Shown here: piece after piece, positions 9,745 through 17,585 of the stretch
How positions within the stretch are numbered: the first letter of the stretch is position 1
Layout of the letters: every line of letters begins with the position of its first letter
Source: Clostridium novyi NT
GTDB taxonomy: Bacteria; Bacillota; Clostridia; Clostridiales; Clostridiaceae
Assembly: GCF_000014125.1 (NCBI RefSeq)
Contig: NC_008593.1
Location: 1,674,001-1,738,000 of the forward strand
Reading direction: 5' to 3'
DNA length: 64,000 bases
Made by a program: the position numbers and the translations under genes
The notes under the pieces: model-generated
Told to the model about the DNA's origin: nothing
Seen by the model: only the letters and a program-made list of their open reading frames with translations
The model's database searches: none

Positions 9745-9789
9745 GAATACATTCAGTGAGTACATTCAGTGAGTACATTCAGTGAGTAC
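9738..9789 (+). repeat. Four tandem 13-bp repeats in the promoter region
   Basis: Units ATTCAGTGAATAC (9738-9750) and three identical ATTCAGTGAGTAC (9751-9763, 9764-9776, 9777-9789), with a fifth degenerate start at 9790. Each carries the operator half-site, spaced 13 bp apart in the early transcribed region of the reductase gene. Confidence 0.85.
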
Positions 9790-9848
9790 ATTATAGTTAA
9801 ACGTATTTATTTAGTAAGTTTTGTATATTAAAATAGGGAGGATGTTAT

Positions 9849-11852
9849 ATGAATAAGAAATATTCAAATTTATTTGAGCCAATAAAAATTGGTAATGTAG
9901 AAATTAAGAACAGATTTGCAATGGCACCTATGGGTCCTGCTGGATTATGTTCTGAAGATGGTAGTTTTAATGAAAAAGGAATTGATTACTATGTTGAAAG
10001 AGCTAAAGGTGGCACTGGATTAATAATAACTGGTGTTACTTATGTTGAAAATGACATAGAAAAGTGCGCTATGCCCTCTATGCCTTGTCCAACACTTAAT
10101 CCTAGTAGCTTCATAAAATCTGCAAAAGTGCTAACTGAAAGAGTTCACGCTTACAATTCAAAAATCTTTCTTCAATTAACAGCAGGTTTTGGACGTGTTA
10201 GTATTCCTGGTATAGTTGGAGATATTACTCCAATTGCCCCATCCCCTATTCCTCATAAATGGCTTCCTGAAATAACATGTAGACCACTTACTATAGAAGA
10301 AATTGAAACTTATATAAGAAAATTTGGTGAATCTGCAGCTATCGCAAAAGAAGCTGGCTTTGATGGAGTTGAAGTACATGCTGTTCATGAAGGCTATCTT
10401 CTTGATCAATTTACTATGACTCTATTTAATAAAAGAACAGATAAATACGGTGGTTCCTTAGAAAATAGACTTAGATTCCCAATAGAAATTTTAAAAGAAA
10501 TCAAAGAAAAATGTGGACAAGATTTCCCAGTATCTCTTCGTTATAGTGTTAAAAGCTATGTAAAAGGATTAAATGACGGTGCTTTACCTGGAGAAGAATT
10601 CGAAGAAAAAGGTCGTGATCTTAATGAAGGACTTAAAGCCGCTAAAATCTTAGAAGAAGCTGGATATGATGCCTTCAACTCAGATGCTGGTACTTATGAC
10701 TCTTGGTATTGGAATCATCCACCTATGTACTTTAAAAAAGGAATGTACCTTTCATTAAATGAAAAATTAAAACAAGTATTAAAAGTTCCAGTAATTACTG
10801 CTGGAAGAATGGATAATCCAGACTTAGCAAGTAATGCTATATCTCAAAACAAAACAGATATGATAGCTTTAGGTAGACCACTTTTAGCAGATGCTTATAT
10901 CCCAGAAAAAATAAAACAAGACAAACTTGAAAATATTCGTCCTTGTTTATCTTGTCATGATGGATGTATGGGAAGACTTGCATTAGGTGGAGGCCTTTCT
11001 TGTGCTGTAAATCCAGCTACAGGAAGAGAAAAAGAATTCCAGCTACAACCTGCTACTAAAATTAAAAATGTACTTATTATAGGTGGTGGTGTTGCCGGAT
11101 GTGAAGCTGCTAGAGTTTGTGCTATAAGAGGTCATAAAGTTTCCTTATATGAAAAAACAGACAAGCTAGGCGGAAATATTATTCCTGGTGGAGTTCCAGA
11201 CTTTAAAGAAGATGACAGAGCCCTTGTTCAATGGTATTACAATGAATTAAAACAAAATAATGTTGATATTCATTTTAATACTACAGTTACAGAAGAACTA
11301 ATTAGCAAATTAAACTGTGATGTTATAATTATTGCTACAGGTTCAAAACCTAGAATATTAAAACTAGATGGTGATATGGACAAAGTTTATACTGCCCAAG
11401 ATGTTTTATTAAACACTAAAGAACCAGGAGATTCAACAGTTATACTCGGCGGTGGACTTGTAGGATGTGAAACTGCTCTTTGGCTTATAAAACAAGGTAA
11501 AAAAGTTACAATTATTGAAGCTCTTGATGATATACTTGCTTCAGGACCAGCAATATGTCATGCAAATAGCCAAATGCTAAAAGATCTTTTAAAGTTCCAT
11601 AAAGTTGATATAAGAACTAATTCTTTAGTGTCAAAAGTAACTGATGAAGGTATTATAATAAAAGAAAATAACAATGAAGCTTCTATCCCTTGTGATTCTG
11701 TTATCTTAGCTGTTGGATATACTTCTGAAAAAGACTTATATGAAAAATTAAAATTTAATAATAAAGAAATGTATCTATTGGGAGATGCAAGACAAGTACA
11801 AAATATTATGACAGCCATATGGGATGCATTTGAAGTAGCAAGAAACATATAA
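9849..11852 (+). CDS. 2-enoate reductase-like flavoenzyme (Old Yellow Enzyme + Fe-S + FAD/NAD domains)
   Basis: A 667-residue flavoprotein of the 2,4-dienoyl-CoA reductase / 2-enoate reductase type. The N-terminal OYE TIM barrel (FMN) spans ~1-370 and includes NRFAMAPMGP and HAVHEGYLLDQF. The cluster CLSCHDGC plus a later Cys (GGGLSCAVNP) is the 4Fe-4S site. The C-terminal half has two dinucleotide-binding motifs, IIGGGVAGCEAAR and ILGGGLVGCETAL. Length and wording match clostridial 2-enoate reductase (Enr/FldZ), which reduces cinnamate-like or branched 2-enoates with NADH in Stickland-type fermentation. GGGAGG precedes the ATG. It is likely controlled by the divergent TetR-like protein. A BaiCD/BaiH-type or xenobiotic ene-reductase role is the alternative. 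Confidence 0.85.
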   Translation: MNKKYSNLFEPIKIGNVEIKNRFAMAPMGPAGLCSEDGSFNEKGIDYYVERAKGGTGLIITGVTYVENDIEKCAMPSMPCPTLNPSSFIKSAKVLTERVHAYNSKIFLQLTAGFGRVSIPGIVGDITPIAPSPIPHKWLPEITCRPLTIEEIETYIRKFGESAAIAKEAGFDGVEVHAVHEGYLLDQFTMTLFNKRTDKYGGSLENRLRFPIEILKEIKEKCGQDFPVSLRYSVKSYVKGLNDGALPGEEFEEKGRDLNEGLKAAKILEEAGYDAFNSDAGTYDSWYWNHPPMYFKKGMYLSLNEKLKQVLKVPVITAGRMDNPDLASNAISQNKTDMIALGRPLLADAYIPEKIKQDKLENIRPCLSCHDGCMGRLALGGGLSCAVNPATGREKEFQLQPATKIKNVLIIGGGVAGCEAARVCAIRGHKVSLYEKTDKLGGNIIPGGVPDFKEDDRALVQWYYNELKQNNVDIHFNTTVTEELISKLNCDVIIIATGSKPRILKLDGDMDKVYTAQDVLLNTKEPGDSTVILGGGLVGCETALWLIKQGKKVTIIEALDDILASGPAICHANSQMLKDLLKFHKVDIRTNSLVSKVTDEGIIIKENNNEASIPCDSVILAVGYTSEKDLYEKLKFNNKEMYLLGDARQVQNIMTAIWDAFEVARNI

Positions 11853-11855
11853 ATA

Positions 11856-11893
11856 AAAAATGAGTAGCCAACATGTGCTACTCATTTTTTATA
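11856..11893 (+). terminator. Terminator of the 2-enoate-reductase-like gene
   Basis: Stem AAAAATGAGTAGC / GCTACTCATTTTT with 8-base loop and T-run, right after the stop codon. Confidence 0.85.
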
Positions 11894-11962
11894 CTTTATA
11901 GATTTAATATCAATAATTTAGTATAATAATTTTATACTATTTTTCATATTTAAGGAGTATTT

Positions 11963-12352
11963 ATGAATACTTTTAAATTTATTGTAATTAGCTCACTTTT
12001 AGCTTTACTATGTTGCATATTAACTTCATGTAATAATATATGTGGAAATAAATTACTAAAACAAATTACCACTTCTGATAATAAATATACTGCAATAGCT
12101 TTTATCAGAGATGCTGGTGCTACCACTGCATTTAGTCCACAAGTTTCATTATTTAAAGTTGGACACAACTTAACTGATTCGGATACAGGAAATATTTTTA
12201 TAGGAAATAACTCTGATTTTATAGATATAGAATGGAAAAATGAAAACACTTTGATTATAAAACACAAATGTCCAAAAGAAGAAATACATAAAAAAGAAAC
12301 TAAACTTAAAAATATTAATATTGAATACATAAAACTTGATGATAATAACTAA
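11963..12352 (+). CDS. Small lipoprotein (DUF5412-like)
   Basis: A 129-residue lipoprotein. The hydrophobic signal ends in lipobox LTSC (Cys near residue 23). The core has YTAIAFIRDAGATTAFSPQVSLF and a later SDFIDIEWKNENTLII, a pattern I recall from DUF5412-type proteins of Firmicutes; that name is from memory. AAGGAG precedes the ATG. An AT-rich inverted repeat (AGTATAA-N5-TTATACT, 11920-11938) sits upstream and may be promoter or operator. The function is unknown; it is probably bound to the outer face of the membrane. Confidence 0.75.
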   Translation: MNTFKFIVISSLLALLCCILTSCNNICGNKLLKQITTSDNKYTAIAFIRDAGATTAFSPQVSLFKVGHNLTDSDTGNIFIGNNSDFIDIEWKNENTLIIKHKCPKEEIHKKETKLKNINIEYIKLDDNN

Positions 12353-12390
12353 ATTTATTTTTATAATTGCATTATAAGGAGGATAATTAT

Positions 12391-12542
12391 ATGCCAACAT
12401 CGAGCAATAACCCTAAATGGGGGTTATATCTAATTTAATAAATCGTAATAAACTTGCTAAGATAGGTTGTATATGTAATATAATATCTCTTATTTTACCA
12501 TATATATATTTTTATTTAGGAACACTCATTTTTGGTCCTTGA
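12391..12542 (+). pseudogene. Frameshifted small membrane-protein gene
   Basis: A strong site (AAGGAGG, 12377-12383) precedes ATG 12391, but that frame gives only MPTSSNNPKWGLYLI before a stop. A second frame starting at ATG 12417 stays open to 12542 and encodes NRNKLAKIGCICNIISLILPY and then YIYFYLGTLIFGP, a single membrane-helix peptide. The good ribosome site thus serves the wrong frame, so one indel near 12420-12435 probably broke one gene of about 50 codons. The alternative is two tiny genes or translational coupling. It lies just after the lipoprotein gene and before a terminator, likely in the same transcript. Confidence 0.5.
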
Positions 12543-12587
12543 TTTTATGTATAACATATCGCAAATCTTACTGAATAAATTTAAATT

Positions 12588-12641
12588 ACAAAAGCCTAGA
12601 TTTATAACTAATATTTTTTAGTTATAAATCTAGGCTTTTGT
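12588..12641. terminator. Long bidirectional hairpin terminator
   Basis: Perfect 23-bp stem (starting ACAAAAGCCTAGATTTATAA) with an 8-base loop, between the plus-strand lipoprotein unit and the minus-strand dut gene; T-rich on both exits. Confidence 0.85.
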
Positions 12642-12668
12642 ATTTATACACTATATATTTATGATTTA

Positions 12669-13097
12669 CTAAACCCCAGTAGAGCCAAATCCATTCTCAC
12701 CTCTAGTTGTTTCTGTCAGCTCAACAACTTCTTCTACTTTTAAAGTTAATGTTGGTTTTATAACCATTTGTGCTATTTTCATTCCTTCTTCTACTTTAAA
12801 TTCTTCACTACCAAGATTTATTAATATTATACCTATTTCTCCCCTGTATCCTTCATCTATAGTTCCTGGAGTATTTAAAACAGTAATACCATGTTTTAAT
12901 GCTAACCCACTTCTTGGTCTAATTTGTGCTTCTGTATCTTTAGGTAATTGAATTTTAATTCCTGTATGTATAAGTTTTCTTTCCATTGGCTTTAAAGTTA
13001 TCTCCTCTACAGAAAATAAATCCATTCCAGCATCTCCTTCATGGGCTTGAAATGGTATTATAGCTTTCTCATTAGTTTTTTCTACTAAAAGTTTCAT
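12669..13097 (-). CDS. dut: Deoxyuridine 5'-triphosphate nucleotidohydrolase (dUTPase)
   Basis: Hydrolyses dUTP to dUMP and pyrophosphate, keeping uracil out of DNA and feeding thymidylate synthesis. Trimeric dUTPase of 142 residues with all motifs: [31 protein letters not shown] and C-terminal [11 protein letters not shown]. The start at 13097 is preferred because AGGAGG lies six bases upstream; the longer reading would place that site inside the gene. A lone gene in an accessory stretch, it could be chromosomal or phage-derived, but no phage genes are nearby. Confidence 0.93.
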   Translation of the reverse strand: MKLLVEKTNEKAIIPFQAHEGDAGMDLFSVEEITLKPMERKLIHTGIKIQLPKDTEAQIRPRSGLALKHGITVLNTPGTIDEGYRGEIGIILINLGSEEFKVEEGMKIAQMVIKPTLTLKVEEVVELTETTRGENGFGSTGV

Positions 13098-13147
13098 CCT
13101 AAGTCCTCCTAATTTCTTCAATGAGTTTATATTATTAATGCATTATT

Positions 13148-13174
13148 AAAAAGATGAGTTTTTACTCATCCTTT
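13148..13174 (-). terminator. Terminator of 36-residue membrane peptide gene
   Basis: Minus-strand GGATGAGT-loop-ACTCATCT followed by TTTTT, directly after the small ORF. Confidence 0.7.
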
Positions 13175-13176
13175 TA

Positions 13177-13287
13177 TTATTTTAATCCTACATTTTGTAT
13201 TACTTTAGAAAATTGTGATCCATACGCTAACATTAATAAAATTATACCAGTAATTAGTGCTAATCCTATTTTATTTTCTAAATTCAT
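13177..13287 (-). CDS. 36-residue single-helix membrane peptide (unknown)
   Basis: Tiny ORF with ATG at 13287 preceded by AAGAGAGG, and followed closely by its own terminator, which together argue that it is expressed. The product has a short polar start (MNLENK), one hydrophobic helix (IGLALITGIILLMLAYG) and a polar tail ending in VGLK. I do not recognise it. Possible roles are a small membrane-complex subunit or a regulatory peptide; a toxin peptide is less likely because no antitoxin RNA is evident. Confidence 0.55.
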   Translation of the reverse strand: MNLENKIGLALITGIILLMLAYGSQFSKVIQNVGLK

Positions 13288-13453
13288 TTTAATCTACCTC
13301 TCTTATTAATTATTCTTCTAAATTATTTAAGATTATAGACCAATTAGCGCATTTTAAACTAATATTAATTTAATTCATATTCCTTATAATAATCATTTTA
13401 TAAACAATTATATAATAAAAACCTTAATTTGTGTAATTATGTATATATTAAAG

Positions 13454-14305
13454 TTAATTTTTCAATTTATAAAATAAATCTTTATCAAATTCTTCTCCTA
13501 AACTCAATATTTCATTTCCATATTCATCTACAACACAAACGCCTTCATATGAACCATTCATAGGATATGCCCTATATTTGTGTTTAATTACTAGTAGTTT
13601 CCCTTTATATTTTCCATTTTCTATAATTTCAAAGTAATTTCCGTCACAAATAAATTTTTCTTCACCAGTTTCTACATCTACCTTATGCACAGCAGCAGAA
13701 ACAGCCCAAGCTTCGGATAAAAAGTATATACTTTTTTTATCTGATGTAAATTTAGGATTAGATATACCGGCTATAACATACCTTACATCTTCCTCCTCTC
13801 TAGAACTAACTAGTAATTTTTCTTGTCCATTAGAATACTTTAACCATAATTGATTATTTTCTATATCACCTAAACCTGTTGATATAGGTGGTAAATTTGT
13901 TTCTTTTATTAAAATATCTGTAGGTACAACTTTATCCTTTATACGAAATTTACATCTTTGTGATTTTTTCATACTCTTTCCTAATACAGATTTTATATTT
14001 TTATCTACAATTAGTTCATATTCTTTAGATGACACATATCCATCCTTTGGTGGAATAACATATATTGACTTATTATTTTCTCCTAAAATAAATTTTACAT
14101 CAACTTTAACTCCATCTTTATCTCTCACAATAATATTATTTTTTATATTACTATCAAAAACAACCTCATCAGAAAAAGTTATATTCCATTCTTTATTACA
14201 ATCAACAACTTGATTTTGAATAATATCTAGAGCATTTGCATGACTAGAAATTGATAATAATAACCCAAGTGTAAATATTGATTTTACACAAAATGATTTT
14301 TTCAT
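13454..14305 (-). CDS. Secreted protein with SbsA-type Ig-like domain
   Basis: About 283 residues with a signal peptide (KSIFTLGLLLSISSHANA, cleavage near ANA). Residues ~30-125 look like a bacterial Ig-like (SbsA/Big_5) domain: VDCNKEWNITFSDEVVFDS, then IYVIPPKDGYVSSKEYELIVD. The C-terminal half has strand patterns like a short beta-propeller segment (NPKFTSDKKSIYFLSE, VHKVDVETGEEKFICD). GGGAG lies two bases before one ATG and eleven before the next; the second (14305) is chosen, with some doubt. The gene is solitary. Its function is unknown, perhaps in cell-surface or envelope work. Confidence 0.7.
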   Translation of the reverse strand: MKKSFCVKSIFTLGLLLSISSHANALDIIQNQVVDCNKEWNITFSDEVVFDSNIKNNIIVRDKDGVKVDVKFILGENNKSIYVIPPKDGYVSSKEYELIVDKNIKSVLGKSMKKSQRCKFRIKDKVVPTDILIKETNLPPISTGLGDIENNQLWLKYSNGQEKLLVSSREEEDVRYVIAGISNPKFTSDKKSIYFLSEAWAVSAAVHKVDVETGEEKFICDGNYFEIIENGKYKGKLLVIKHKYRAYPMNGSYEGVCVVDEYGNEILSLGEEFDKDLFYKLKN

Positions 14306-14339
14306 CTTCTTCATCTCTCCCTTATATCTTTAAGTGAAC

Positions 14340-14975
14340 TTATGAAAATTATAACATATTTTGTATTTATTTTGAATTTACACTAACTATTTAGTTCCAA
14401 TACTTATATATTTTAAGTATAGATATCAAATATATACTGTATTCTTATAACTCCATATTATTAAGAATCTATTTAAGTTCCCTTAGTTCATCTAATGTTA
14501 GTGTAATTCCCTTACCTATTTTTTCATGTTAAGGTGACCAATCTCTTAAATCATATTTTGGCTATTTATCATTCCAAGTAATTAAATTCAATTCTTTTGT
14601 CCACCCTTTTGATGATTCAGAAATCACCCCTATGTTTTCTTTTATTTCATTCTTTATATTTGCCAACTTAATCACTTCCCTATTACCTAATTTTCAAAAT
14701 TACTTTCTACTGTCAACAAAAACATAATATTGATGGAGCTACCTTTTCGGTTTCAAGTAACTTATTGATTCCTTTTTTTGTATAATTTTATATTCTATTT
14801 ATATATATAATATCCTCTTAATGAGTTATAGGTTGTTTTCTAAATTTATAAATGGACCTGCTTTAGATCTGAATTGGTATAACCTTAAACTCGCAATACC
14901 TTTACTTTCAGATGTTAAGCTAGTCCATTTTATTATTTTAATTTAAATCTAATTTTCTAATAATCTACTTTGCTA
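14340..14975. other. 636-bp gap holding gene remnants
   Basis: No intact gene is seen. The part at 14469-14666 is a decayed ydbC-like gene (listed separately). On the minus strand around 14830-14940 a stretch of about 35 codons (KWTSLTSESKGIASL and on) is open but has no credible start and ends at TAA; it could be another remnant. The rest is AT-rich with no recognisable signal. Confidence 0.5.
14469..14666 (-). pseudogene. ydbC: YdbC/PC4-family ssDNA-binding protein gene with two in-frame stops
   Basis: Read from TTG at 14666, the minus strand gives ANIKNEIKENIGVISESSKG, then WTKELNLITWNDK, stop, PKYDLRDWSP, stop, HEKIGKGITLTLDELRELK, stop. This is an almost full-length match to the small YdbC family (PC4 fold, single-stranded DNA-binding, about 70 residues), where the two stop positions normally hold Glu or a similar residue. 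The stops are TAG at 14562-14564 (codon 35) and TAA at 14529-14531 (codon 46). The frame is otherwise intact, so decay looks recent. Family identity is from memory of YdbC sequences. Confidence 0.75.
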
Positions 14976-16190
14976 TTATCCCTTACAAATCTCATGTAAC
15001 TCTATAACCTCTAGAAGAGTATTTTTTTGATTACTTGTAAGTTCATAATCTAAAAACTGAGTATCTCCTTCAAATCTTATCAACGCTTTTTTAGCCTTTC
15101 CTAGTTTTTTTAAATTATCAATCATATTTAAATTAGTATTATAATCACTAAGTATGGTATCTTCAAGAACAGGTATTTCAATCCACTCATATATTCCCGT
15201 TCCGAATCCAACATTTGATTTTCTATCAAAATAATCAAATTTTAGATCAAAAATTTCTCCATCTGCGTTACATTTAATATTTTTTGTAAATACCCACTCT
15301 GATCTATTAAATCCTGCAATTAATTTTAATACATCAATTCCAACTTCTCCTCTCAGATAAGGATAGAATATAACGCTCCCCTCTCCAATATCAATTAATT
15401 CTCCATAAGGTTTAGGCATATATGTAACATCCTCACTAACTTTATCTTTACATTTATTTACCTTTGATAATAAATACTCTTCCGATTTCTTTAGCATGTC
15501 CTCTTTTGCTTTTAATAAAATATCTTTCATATGATTTTGAGCTTCACTATAGTTTGTATCATCCTTAATAACATTATTAAATTGTTCTAACGCATAAAAA
15601 TAATTTTTATTTTTCTCAAGCTTAATACCATTTTTAAAAGCTTTTCTTGAATCACTATATTTTTTTATCTTTTCTTTAGATTTATTTATTTGTTCAAAAT
15701 TAAATTTATAATAGTACATTTGATCCAATACATCTAATTCCTTATTACAATCACTTCTATTTTTATCATTAATGAAATCATTTTGTAAGTGACTAATCTT
15801 ATTTGTTAGGTATTTTCCTATTTTTTTATCAAATTTATCTTGTTTATTCTTATCATTATTATTTATAACATTAGAATATACTTGTTTTGCATCCTCATAT
15901 TTTTCAGCATTAAATGCCTTTTTAAATGCATTTATATCTTTATTATTTATATGAACACATATACATATGTTAAGAATTATAATTGCTATCATAACCCCTA
16001 AAGATATACATAGTTTCTTTTTGTCTTTTAATAAACTTTCAACTACTTTATCTAACTTACTAATTACTTTTTTAAATAATACTAAAATTTTATTTTTATT
16101 TTTTGAATCTTGTTTTTTTAACTTTTTACCACACTTAGAGCAATAAACACTAGAATTATCATTTTCAGTACCACATTTATGACAAAACAT
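14976..16190 (-). CDS. Zinc-ribbon, single-pass membrane protein (unknown)
   Basis: A 404-residue protein. The N-terminal zinc ribbon has Cys3, Cys6, Cys17 and Cys20 (CHKCG, CSKCGKK), followed by a basic linker, one membrane helix at residues ~60-80, then a helical Lys/Asn-rich repeat-like region (residues ~85-240; ALEQFNNVIKDDTNYSEAQN is TPR-like). The C-terminal ~160 residues form a beta-rich domain (YPYLRGEVGIDVLKLIAGFN). GAGGTG precedes the ATG. The topology suggests a cytosolic ribbon and an extracellular helical plus beta domain. Such proteins are common in clostridia and their role is not known. Confidence 0.75.
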   Translation of the reverse strand: MFCHKCGTENDNSSVYCSKCGKKLKKQDSKNKNKILVLFKKVISKLDKVVESLLKDKKKLCISLGVMIAIIILNICICVHINNKDINAFKKAFNAEKYEDAKQVYSNVINNNDKNKQDKFDKKIGKYLTNKISHLQNDFINDKNRSDCNKELDVLDQMYYYKFNFEQINKSKEKIKKYSDSRKAFKNGIKLEKNKNYFYALEQFNNVIKDDTNYSEAQNHMKDILLKAKEDMLKKSEEYLLSKVNKCKDKVSEDVTYMPKPYGELIDIGEGSVIFYPYLRGEVGIDVLKLIAGFNRSEWVFTKNIKCNADGEIFDLKFDYFDRKSNVGFGTGIYEWIEIPVLEDTILSDYNTNLNMIDNLKKLGKAKKALIRFEGDTQFLDYELTSNQKNTLLEVIELHEICKG

Positions 16191-16330
16191 ACAATCACCT
16201 CGTCTACAAAATTATGATTTAATCTAACTAATCTACTATATTTTCTTAAAAATGAATATTATTACATAAAACCATAATTTTTATAGTCATATATCTTTTA
16301 ACTTATCCTTCTAAACTCACAGACACAAAA

Positions 16331-16365
16331 AAAACAAAACCACCAGGCATTAACCTGGTGGTTTT
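16331..16365 (-). terminator. Terminator of rnpB
   Basis: Stem AAAACCACCAGG / CCTGGTGGTTTT with 6-base loop and a long T-run on the minus strand, directly after the RNase P RNA. Confidence 0.9.
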
Positions 16366-16369
16366 CATA

Positions 16370-16721
16370 TACGAGATAAGTCTATAAGCCGAGTTCTGTA
16401 TTTGATGATCATCTATCTAGGCCTAATGTTACCATTAGACTCAAGCGATTTTACCCGGGGACGGAACGGGCCGCTCCTTAATGTCCCTCTATTCAATCTT
16501 GCTCCAGATGGGGTTTACATAGCCGCAAAGTCACCATTGCGCTGGTGAGCTCTTACCTCACCTTTCCACCCTTACCACAAACAAAGTTTATGGCGGTATA
16601 TCTCTGTTGCACTTTCCTTAGAGTCGCCTCCACTGGGAGTTACCCAGCACCCTGCCCTATGGAGCTCGGACTTTCCTCTCCTACATAAAATGTAGCAGCG
16701 ATCATCTGGCTTACTCGCAGA
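16370..16721 (-). ncRNA. rnpB: RNase P RNA (bacterial class A-like)
   Basis: Catalytic RNA that removes 5' leaders from pre-tRNAs. On the minus strand the 5' end GCGAGTAAGCCAGATGATCG pairs with the 3' end CTTATCTCGT (P1). Conserved RNase P blocks are visible, including GAGGAAAGTCCGAGCTCC near the 5' end, GGTAAGAGCTCACCAGCGC in the middle, and GAACTCGGCTTATAGAC close to the 3' end. A sigma-A promoter lies immediately upstream and a strong terminator follows. End positions are approximate. Protein frames through it, such as 16572-16769, are not genes. Confidence 0.93.
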
Positions 16722-16725
16722 TTTT

Positions 16726-16754
16726 ATATTAACACACAATTGCTTAAAAATCAA
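16726..16754 (-). promoter_or_regulatory. Sigma-A promoter of rnpB
   Basis: Minus strand TTGATT (16749-16754), 17-bp spacer, TAATAT (16726-16731), placed five bases before the mature 5' end. Confidence 0.7.
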
Positions 16755-16769
16755 ATGAATTTTTGGCAA

Positions 16770-17585
16770 TTATCCTATTTTATAAGGATCTTTAATAACT
16801 TCTGAAAATATTATTTTATTTTCAAATCCCGCTTCTTTAATTTTTTCTTGTAGTCTTACACAGATATCCTTAAAAGCTATCCATTCTGTTGGGAAGTGTC
16901 CTCCATCAATAACTACCACTCCATCTTCATTATAATCACTTATAACATGGTAAGTAGTATCCCCTGTAATTATACACTCTGCTCCCATGTTTCTAGCTCT
17001 ATTAAAATAATCCTGTCCACTACCATTTATAACTGCAATTGTTTTTATTTCTTTAGAATCTTCTCCTATGTATCTTACAAAAGGTGTGTTTAAAACTTCC
17101 TTTACTCTATTACACATTTCTTTTACTGTTATAGGACTTTCTAAAGTACCTACTCTACCTAATCCACTTACATCATCATCTTCGTCTTTTCCTTCTGAAA
17201 ACTCTATAGTCTTGCAGTTTTTAATCTTTAGTAATTTCATAACTGTATCATTTATTCCATCTTTAACTGAATCTAAATTAGTATGTGCAGAATATAGACT
17301 TATATTGTTTTTTATAAGTTCTAATATTTTTCTTCCAACTAATGTTTCAGACGTAATAGATGATGGTTTTTTATATAATAATGGATGATGAGCAAAAATA
17401 AAATTACAGTTTTTTGCTTTAGCTTCTTCTATAACATCTAATGTACAATCTAAAGTTACAAGAATATTACCTATTTCATTATTAAGTTCTCCTACCATAA
17501 GTCCAACATTATCATAACTTAACTTTAACTTAACAGGAGCAAATTCTTCTACTATATTTTTAAAATCAACTACTTTTAAAGACAT
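16770..17585 (-). CDS. Nif3-like dinuclear metal-centre protein (GTP cyclohydrolase 1 type 2 homologue)
   Basis: A 271-residue NIF3/YqfO-family protein that forms a toroidal hexamer with a dinuclear metal site; its reaction is not settled. Metal-ligand motifs are visible: FIFAHHPLLYK (His pair), YSAHTNLD (His/Asp) and, near the end, VVIDGGHFPTE (His, Glu). It lacks the PII-like insert of the longer Bacillus version. Its start overlaps the end of trmK by 10 bp, so the two are co-translated; the trmK-nif3 pair next to dnaG-rpoD is common in Firmicutes. Confidence 0.92.
   Translation of the reverse strand: MSLKVVDFKNIVEEFAPVKLKLSYDNVGLMVGELNNEIGNILVTLDCTLDVIEEAKAKNCNFIFAHHPLLYKKPSSITSETLVGRKILELIKNNISLYSAHTNLDSVKDGINDTVMKLLKIKNCKTIEFSEGKDEDDDVSGLGRVGTLESPITVKEMCNRVKEVLNTPFVRYIGEDSKEIKTIAVINGSGQDYFNRARNMGAECIITGDTTYHVISDYNEDGVVVIDGGHFPTEWIAFKDICVRLQEKIKEAGFENKIIFSEVIKDPYKIG

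Noticed and set aside
9738..9789. 13-bp repeats as a mini CRISPR array
   Set aside because: Units are directly adjacent with no spacers and sit in a promoter region.
12669..13097. dut as sign of a prophage
   Set aside because: No other phage genes, attachment site or integrase in the surrounding sequence.
14469..14666. Recoding (stop read-through) of the YdbC-like gene
   Set aside because: Two different stops (TAG and TAA), no selenocysteine or pyrrolysine context, and Glu-like residues expected at those places; decay is simpler.
14830..14940. Open stretch of about 35 codons on the minus strand
   Set aside because: No start or ribosome site and no recognisable family; kept only as a possible gene remnant.
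16572..16769. 65-codon minus-strand ORF
   Set aside because: It overlaps the RNase P RNA and its promoter on the same strand; not a protein gene.
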